Positions 4,481-9,173 of a stretch of 9,173 nt of DNA are shown one piece after another (the stretch's first letter is position 1; every line of letters begins with the position of its first letter). The stretch comes from Palsa-506 sp050013415 (GTDB lineage: Bacteria; Actinomycetota; Actinomycetes; Streptosporangiales; Streptosporangiaceae). The stretch covers positions 1-9,173 of the forward strand of contig JBEKFH010000180.1 in NCBI GenBank assembly GCA_050013415.1, read 5' to 3'. The translations under genes and the position numbers were made by a program. The notes beneath the pieces are model-generated. The model was not told the origin of the DNA, did not search any database, and worked only from the letters and a program-made list of their open reading frames with translations.

Positions 4481-6169
4481 TGCCCGCACGGCCTGACCGA
4501 GCGGCTGCATCCGGGCCCCGGCCGCGCGCCGCGCCACGTCCAGCCTGCCGCCGTCCACCGGCTCGACCACCTGGAGGTAAGCCTTGATCTTCGGCTCGGT
4601 GCCGCTCGGCCGGATCACCACCCTGGCTGCCGTCAGCCGGTAGCTGAGCACGTCGGCCGGCGGCAGCCCGCCCGTCCCGCTGCTCAGGTCGGTGACGGCG
4701 ATCACCGCGAGTTCGCCGAACGCGTCCGGCGGCTCGTCCCGCAGCCGGGCCATGACCAGAGCCGGCGCGGAGGTCATGAGCGTGAGCTGCGCGGTCAGGT
4801 GCACCCCGTGCGCGACCTCGAGCGCGTCATAGGCGTCGAGCAGCGATTCGCCACCGGACCTGGCCCGCGCCGCGAGGCTCAGCACGGCTAGCGCCGCCCC
4901 TATGCCGTCCTTGTCCCGCACCGTCTGGCCGATCACGAAGCCCAGTGCCTCCTCGTAACCAAAGATGAAACGGAGGCCTGGCCGCTGGTCACCCGCGCGA
5001 ACGATCCACTTGAACCCGGTCAGTGTCTCGGCGTAGCTGGCGCCCGCCGACGCCGCGATGCTGGCCAGCAGGGTACCGGACACGACCGTGGTCGCGACTA
5101 GCCGCTGCGCCGGGTCCGGCCACGCGGATGTGCGTTCAAGAACGTAGGCACCGAGCAGGGCGCCGAGCTGATCGCCGGTCAGCGCGCGCCAGCCGCCGGC
5201 GACCTCCGGATCGGGCACGGCGACGGCCAGCCGGTCACCGTCTGGGTCGTTGGCGATCACCAGGTCGGCACTGCGCGCACGGGCCCGCGCGAGTGCCAGG
5301 TCGAGGGCGCCTGGCTCCTCCGGGTTCGGGAACGCGACCGTGGGGAACCCGGGATCGGGCGCGGCCTGGGCGGTGACGAGATCGGGAGCGGGGAAGCCGG
5401 CCTGCTCGAACGCCCGTAGGGCAAGCCCGCCGGCGACGCCGTGCAGCGGGGTGTAGACGACTCGCAGCGAGCCGGCCCCGGGCGGGGCGCGGAACGGGAC
5501 GGTGACCGCGTCCAGGTACGCGCTGGCGATCTCGTCCCCGTGCCGGATGATGAGCGGGCTGGCCGGCGACGTGACCGGCACCCGCGCCAGCGACCCCAGC
5601 GCGCGGATGGCGGCCTCGATCTCGGCGTCGGCCGGCGGCACGATCTGCGCGCCGTCTGCCAGGTAGAGCTTGTAGCCGTTGTCGGCCGCGGGGTTGTGGC
5701 TCGCCGTGACCATGATCCCGGCTGCCGCGCCCAGGTGCCGGATGGCGAACGCCAGCAGCGGGGTGGGCTGCCGGGGCGGCAGCATGTGCACGGTGATCCC
5801 GGCGCCGGCCAGCACGCACGCCGCCTCGTCGGCGAACTCCTCCGATCGATGCCTGGCGTCGCAGCCGATGACCACGCTGTCCCGGGCCGGGACCGCAGCC
5901 GGGGCGTCGGGCGAGGGCCGGTCTCGCAGCCAGCCGGCCAGTGCGGCAGTCGCGGCACGGACGACCGCGCGGTTCATCCGGTTCGGCCCGGCGCCGACCG
6001 CGCCGCGCAGTCCTGCGGTGCCGAACGTCAGCCGGGCCGCGAACCGGTCGACCAGTTCGGCCGCGGCTGCGTCGTCGCCGAGCAGCGCGCGCAGCTCGGT
6101 CCGGTCCCGCTGGTCCGGGTCGTCGTCGATCCACGTGAGTACCCGGTCCCGCAGCTCGCCGGAGATCAT
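4466..6169 (-). CDS. Alpha-D-phosphohexomutase (phosphoglucomutase/phosphomannomutase family), likely serving pentose phosphates
   Basis: Moves a phosphate between C1 and C6 (or C5) of a sugar through a phosphoserine intermediate. The 567-residue protein has all four active-site motifs: TASHNP 155-160 with the phosphorylated Ser157, the Mg site DPDGDR 308-313, the sugar-specificity loop GYEEALG 404-410, and the phosphate clamp RPSGTEPK 520-527. The N-terminal FGTAGLRG is at 49-56. The GYEEA loop and length resemble the PGM2/mycobacterial PmmB branch rather than bacterial GlmM. ATG at 6169-6167 is chosen because it lies one base after the PNP stop (TGAGATG) and starts the homologous region; upstream extension would overlap PNP. 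Tight coupling to PNP suggests it handles (deoxy)ribose-1-phosphate as a phosphopentomutase. Glucose or mannose phosphates remain alternatives. Last gene of the operon. Confidence 0.93.
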   Translation of the reverse strand: MISGELRDRVLTWIDDDPDQRDRTELRALLGDDAAAAELVDRFAARLTFGTAGLRGAVGAGPNRMNRAVVRAATAALAGWLRDRPSPDAPAAVPARDSVVIGCDARHRSEEFADEAACVLAGAGITVHMLPPRQPTPLLAFAIRHLGAAAGIMVTASHNPAADNGYKLYLADGAQIVPPADAEIEAAIRALGSLARVPVTSPASPLIIRHGDEIASAYLDAVTVPFRAPPGAGSLRVVYTPLHGVAGGLALRAFEQAGFPAPDLVTAQAAPDPGFPTVAFPNPEEPGALDLALARARARSADLVIANDPDGDRLAVAVPDPEVAGGWRALTGDQLGALLGAYVLERTSAWPDPAQRLVATTVVSGTLLASIAASAGASYAETLTGFKWIVRAGDQRPGLRFIFGYEEALGFVIGQTVRDKDGIGAALAVLSLAARARSGGESLLDAYDALEVAHGVHLTAQLTLMTSAPALVMARLRDEPPDAFGELAVIAVTDLSSGTGGLPPADVLSYRLTAARVVIRPSGTEPKIKAYLQVVEPVDGGRLDVARRAAGARMQPLGQAVRAVLAG

Positions 6170-6170
6170 C

Positions 6171-7019
6171 TCAGCCGGCCTGCTCGCTGCCGGCCGCCCC
6201 GAGCAGCGCCAGGATCTGGCCGAGCAGCACGCCGATCCGGGCGGCTGCGCTCGCCCCAGCCGCGACCACCTCGGCGTGGTCGAGACCGCCACTGGACAAA
6301 CCCGCCGCCGGGTTGGTGACCAGCGAGATCCCCAGCACCTCAGCGCCCAGGTGCCGGGCCGCGATCGCCTCCAGCGCGGTGGACATGCCGACCATGTCCG
6401 CCCCGGCGGCGCGCAGCATCCGGATCTCCGCCGGGGTCTCGTACTGCGGCCCGGGCAGCGCCGCGTACACGCCCTCGGCCAGGCCGGGATCGGCCGCCCG
6501 GGCCAGCGCCCGCAGCCGCGCCGAGTAGGCCTCGGACAGGTCGGTGAACCGGGAGCCGTAGCCGGGCGGCGGCCCGGCGCCGGTCAGCGGCGACCGGCCG
6601 GTGAGATTCAGGTGGTCGCTGATCAGGATCGGCTGGCCGACCCGGTAGCTCTCGTTGATCCCGCCGGAGGCGTTGGTCAGCACCACCACCGTGGCGCCGG
6701 CCGCGCACGCGGTCCGCACCCCGTGCACCACGGTGTCGACCGGGTGACCCTCGTACAGGTGCGTCCGGCCGAGATAGACCAGCACCCGCAGCTTGCCGAT
6801 CAGCAGCGACCGCGCCACGGCCCGATGGCCGGGAACGCTGGGCTGCGCGAATCCGCCGAGCTCGGCCAGCGGGACCTCGGCGGCTGCCCGGCCGAGCGCG
6901 TCAGCCGCCGGCGCCCAGCCGGAGCCGAGCACCACCGCCACGTCATGGCCGGTCTGGCCGGTGAGCCTGGCCAGGTTCGCCGCGCTGGCGCGGGCCGCCG
7001 CGTAGGCATCGTCGCTCAT
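6171..7019 (-). CDS. punA: Purine nucleoside phosphorylase, trimeric class
   Basis: Cleaves inosine, guanosine and their deoxy forms with phosphate to free base and (deoxy)ribose-1-phosphate in the cytosol. The 282-residue length and motifs fit the trimeric, mammalian-like class, not hexameric DeoD: LGSGW (31-35, phosphate loop), PSVPGH ending at His65, GRTHLYEGH (84-92) with His87, LTNASGGIN (114-122), the base-site PGPQYETPAE (189-198) with Glu194 equivalent to human Glu201, VGMSTALE (210-217), and TNPAAG with Asn236 equivalent to human Asn243. The Glu/Asn pair predicts 6-oxopurine preference (established for the class). ATG 7019 has only a weak ribosome site. It lies 39 bp after the permease gene and 1 base before the mutase gene on the same strand, so it belongs to the salvage operon. 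Mycobacteria have the same PNP/phosphohexomutase pairing. Confidence 0.95.
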   Translation of the reverse strand: MSDDAYAAARASAANLARLTGQTGHDVAVVLGSGWAPAADALGRAAAEVPLAELGGFAQPSVPGHRAVARSLLIGKLRVLVYLGRTHLYEGHPVDTVVHGVRTACAAGATVVVLTNASGGINESYRVGQPILISDHLNLTGRSPLTGAGPPPGYGSRFTDLSEAYSARLRALARAADPGLAEGVYAALPGPQYETPAEIRMLRAAGADMVGMSTALEAIAARHLGAEVLGISLVTNPAAGLSSGGLDHAEVVAAGASAAARIGVLLGQILALLGAAGSEQAG

Positions 7020-7058
7020 CGCGTGATCACCGATGCAGCGTAACGGTACCGGCGGCGG

Positions 7059-8312
7059 TCATGCCTTGACGTACGGCTGGCCGTCGGCGGCCGGGGCGCG
7101 CACCTTGCCGACTAGGCCGGCCACGGCGAAGATGGTGGCCACGTACGGCGCCATGTTCATGATCGCCGGCGGCAGCGCCGAGTTGACCGTGGGCAGCACC
7201 AGCGCGAGCTGCAGGCTGAAGCCGAAGAGCAGCGCGGCGCCGAGGGCGCCGAGCGGCGTCCACCGCCCGAAGATCAGCGCCGCCAGCGCGATGTAGCCGA
7301 AACCGGAGCTGATGTCGGTGATGAACTCGCCGCCCGAGCCGATGGTCAGGAAGGCGCCGCCGATGCCGGCGACCAGGCCGCCCAGGATCACGTTGCGATA
7401 GCGGGTCCACACCACCCGGATGCCGACCGTGTCGGCCGCGGTCGGATGCTCGCCGACCGCCCGGACTCGCAGGCCCCACCTGGTGTGGAACAGGGCCACC
7501 TGAACCCCGATGATCAGGGCGTAGGTGATGTACAGGAAGACCGTCGAGTCGAAGAAGACCGGGCCGATCACCGGGATGTCGGCGAGCCCGGGGATCCTGA
7601 TCGGGGTAAAGGTGATGCCGGTATTGTCGCCCGGGTTCTGCGCCATCAGCCGGTCGAACAGGTAGTTGGTCATGCCCAGGGCCAGCACGTTGAGCACGAC
7701 TCCCAGGATGATCTGGTCCATCAGGAACGTGATCGCGAACATCGCGAGCAGCACGCCCACCACGCCGCCGGCCAGCGATCCGGCCACCAGCCCGATCCAC
7801 AGCCCGCCGAACGCGCTGGCCACGATGGCGGCCGTGAACGCGCCGAACAGCAACTGTCCCTCGATGGCGATGTTGATCACGCCGGAGCGCTCGCACAGGC
7901 AGCCGGCCAGGGCGCCGAGAATCAGCGGGATGGTGGCGGTCAGCGTGCCCTGGCCCAGGTTGATGACGCTCAGCGGGATCGCGCCCGCGTCCGCCCAGCA
8001 GAGCAGCGAGACCACGAAGCACGCCAGCACCACGGCGATGCTGATCCGGACGTCCCGGCGCCGCAGGGTGACCGTGGCACGCAGCACGGCCACCGCGACG
8101 CTGATCGCCCCCAGGGCGTAGCAGACAGCGGCGGCCGGCAGCCGGATGGTGGGTATCTGCACCCCGGCGCCCGCCTGGGTCAGCGCGAAGCCGGCGTCGC
8201 CGGCGTGCGCGACCATGCCGAGCAGGATGTCGACCAGGCCGGCCAGGCCGAAGGCAGCCACCGCGAGATACCGTCGGCTGGCCTCCAGCGGCGCCCGCAG
8301 CGCCGTGGTCAT
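7059..8312 (-). CDS. Nucleoside-type ABC transporter permease (NupQ/YufQ-like)
   Basis: Membrane subunit of a BMP-type nucleoside importer (BPD_transp_2 family). The 417 residues contain about 10-11 hydrophobic helices. Family markers are ERSGVINIAIEGQ (141-153), the cytoplasmic ATPase-contact loop LRVRAVGEHPTAADTVGI (281-298), and GYIALAALIFGRWTPLGA (339-356). About 100 N-terminal residues with two or three extra helices precede the conserved core, making it longer than the Bacillus protein (about 320). Start: ATG 8312 with GGTGA 5 nt upstream; GTG at 8321, which overlaps the preceding gene's stop as GTGA and has AAGGGG upstream, is an equal alternative adding three residues. It is coupled to the partner permease upstream and followed by PNP, pointing to nucleosides as substrate. 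Sugar transporters share this fold, so substrate is inferred from context. Confidence 0.9.
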   Translation of the reverse strand: MTTALRAPLEASRRYLAVAAFGLAGLVDILLGMVAHAGDAGFALTQAGAGVQIPTIRLPAAAVCYALGAISVAVAVLRATVTLRRRDVRISIAVVLACFVVSLLCWADAGAIPLSVINLGQGTLTATIPLILGALAGCLCERSGVINIAIEGQLLFGAFTAAIVASAFGGLWIGLVAGSLAGGVVGVLLAMFAITFLMDQIILGVVLNVLALGMTNYLFDRLMAQNPGDNTGITFTPIRIPGLADIPVIGPVFFDSTVFLYITYALIIGVQVALFHTRWGLRVRAVGEHPTAADTVGIRVVWTRYRNVILGGLVAGIGGAFLTIGSGGEFITDISSGFGYIALAALIFGRWTPLGALGAALLFGFSLQLALVLPTVNSALPPAIMNMAPYVATIFAVAGLVGKVRAPAADGQPYVKA

Positions 8313-8317
8313 CGCCG

Positions 8318-9173
8318 TCACCCGTTCCACCCCTTCGCGACGGCCTCCAGGCCGGTGCCGCTGGTGGCGCGCAGCCGGAATACCGCCCGGACCAGCGCTG
8401 GCGCGGCGACGAACAGCACGACGAGTCCTTCCAGCACCTGGACGATGTCGGACGGCACCTGGCCCAGCGTGGCAGCCTCCACGTACGTGCCGCCCACATG
8501 CAGTGCGCCGAACAGCAGCCCGGCGAGTACCACTCCCCACGGCCTGGCCCGGCCGAGCAGCGCGACCGTGATGCCGTCCGGGCCGTAGGTGCCGTAGCTG
8601 TTGAAGGTGAGCTGCGTGTTCGTGCCCTGCACCACAGTGGCGGCCGACAGCCCGGCCAGGCCGCCGGCCAGCAGCATCACCAGGATCCAGGAGCGCTCCA
8701 CGTTGATGCCCGCGCTGCGGGCCGCGCTGGGACTGGCGCCGACGGTGCGGAACTGGAATCCGATGGTGCTGCGGGACAGCAGCCAGGCGCACGCCGCAGC
8801 CGCTGCCACGGCGATGACGAAGCCGAGTCCGACCTCCGGCGGCGGCCCGCCGACGTGCCCCAGGTTCGCGTCCGAGTCGATGAACGGCGCGATCTGGTTG
8901 GTCTGGCCGGGCTGCTTCAGCGCGGCGGAACTGGTGAGCAGGTAGCTGAGCAGGTCATACATCACGTAGTTCGCCATGATCGTGACGATCACCTCGTGCG
9001 CGCCGGTCCTGGCCTTGAGCAGGCCGACCAGCCAGCCGATCACCGCGCCGCCGACGAACGCGCCGATCACGCAGACGATCACGTGGATCACCGGCGGCAT
9101 GCTCACCCCGAAGCCCAGCCAGGTGGCCACGATGGCGCCGCCCACCCACTGGCCGGCCGCGCCGATGTTGAAC
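8318..9173 (-). CDS. Nucleoside-type ABC transporter permease (NupP/YufP-like), partial
   Basis: Partner permease of the same importer. 284 residues are visible; the N-terminus lies beyond the right edge, since the frame stays open and the first visible residues, FNIGAAGQ, are the mid-N-terminal family signature (usually FNIGxEGQ; the Glu is Ala here). Other markers are AHEVIVTIMANYVMYDLL, which matches the HEVI-T-M-N segment of NupP proteins, and the ATPase-contact loop FRTVGASPSAARSAGI. The interval between signature and C-terminus holds several clear transmembrane helices. The TGA stop at 8320-8318 abuts or overlaps the start of the second permease, so both should be made in equal amounts. 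The missing start, the ATPase and the substrate-binding lipoprotein are expected to the right on the same strand. Substrate is inferred from PNP in the operon. Confidence 0.9.
   Translation of the reverse strand, partial: FNIGAAGQWVGGAIVATWLGFGVSMPPVIHVIVCVIGAFVGGAVIGWLVGLLKARTGAHEVIVTIMANYVMYDLLSYLLTSSAALKQPGQTNQIAPFIDSDANLGHVGGPPPEVGLGFVIAVAAAAACAWLLSRSTIGFQFRTVGASPSAARSAGINVERSWILVMLLAGGLAGLSAATVVQGTNTQLTFNSYGTYGPDGITVALLGRARPWGVVLAGLLFGALHVGGTYVEAATLGQVPSDIVQVLEGLVVLFVAAPALVRAVFRLRATSGTGLEAVAKGWNG

Noticed and set aside
6170..6292. Upstream extension of the phosphohexomutase gene to an earlier in-frame start
   Set aside because: It would overlap the PNP coding end and add about 41 residues with no homology; the ATG at 6169 directly after the PNP stop fits better.
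7023..7030. GTGATCAC palindrome just upstream of the PNP start
   Set aside because: It is a single 8-bp palindrome inside an operon junction, short enough to occur by chance; resemblance to the TGATCA cores of the 3981-4032 hairpin is limited to that core.
5679..7043. Long plus-strand open frame opposite the mutase and PNP genes
   Set aside because: It is antisense to two well-motivated enzymes, its translation is low-complexity Arg/Pro/Ala-rich, and no family is recognisable; long antisense frames are normal at this GC content.
7446..8588. Long plus-strand open frame opposite the permease genes
   Set aside because: The His/Asp/Gln/Arg-rich translation is a typical shadow of a GC-rich hydrophobic gene on the other strand, with no ribosome site or domain.
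8322..8792. Upstream extension of the second permease gene
   Set aside because: The extra residues overlap the first permease in another frame and lack membrane character; GTG 8321 or ATG 8312 fits the operon junction.

Overview
The window looks like chromosomal DNA from a high-GC actinobacterium (Actinomycetota). Coding sequence is very GC-rich with G/C-ending codons, GTG is used as a start, and several proteins have mainly actinobacterial relatives: a DUF3052 protein, an Asp-less universal stress protein with a basic tail, and a purine nucleoside phosphorylase/phosphohexomutase gene pair. I cannot name a genus. No rRNA, tRNA, CRISPR array, insertion sequence or phage gene was seen.

Layout. 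(1) 1-995, minus: the N-terminal two thirds of a DHA2-type MFS drug exporter that runs off the left edge. It has a clear sigma-70-type promoter overlapped by a 21-nt operator-like palindrome. (2) 1172-2327, plus: a universal stress protein and a VOC-fold metalloprotein, separated by a 23-bp-period tandem repeat. (3) 2379-3311: a minus-strand DUF3052 gene and a divergent plus-strand small cyclic-nucleotide-binding-like protein. The DUF3052 start lies in a 17-bp duplication and is preceded by two tiny overlapping ORFs. (4) 3357-4439: a minus-strand stand-alone XdhC C-terminal-domain protein and a divergent plus-strand molbindin (Mop). Their 324-bp spacer holds a long hairpin, a second 23-bp-period repeat and a GC hairpin. 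(5) 4466-9173, minus: a close-packed operon reading right to left, with two nucleoside-type ABC permeases (the first cut by the right edge), purine nucleoside phosphorylase and an alpha-D-phosphohexomutase.

How the genes work together. The operon makes a coherent purine-nucleoside salvage route: import by the permeases (the ATPase and binding lipoprotein are presumably just beyond the right edge), phosphorolysis by PNP to base plus (deoxy)ribose-1-phosphate, and probable conversion of that sugar phosphate to the 5-phosphate by the mutase. XdhC-like protein and Mop both point to molybdenum or molybdenum-cofactor handling, which purine oxidation would need, but no molybdoenzyme is in the window. 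The left half is a set of small stress, efflux and regulatory genes with no single obvious pathway.

The window is mostly ordinary core or near-core sequence. The most unusual signals are non-coding: the repeated start-codon module of the DUF3052 gene, two unrelated minisatellites of the same 23-bp period, a 52-nt imperfect hairpin, and a tandem duplication at the 3' end of the XdhC-like gene.
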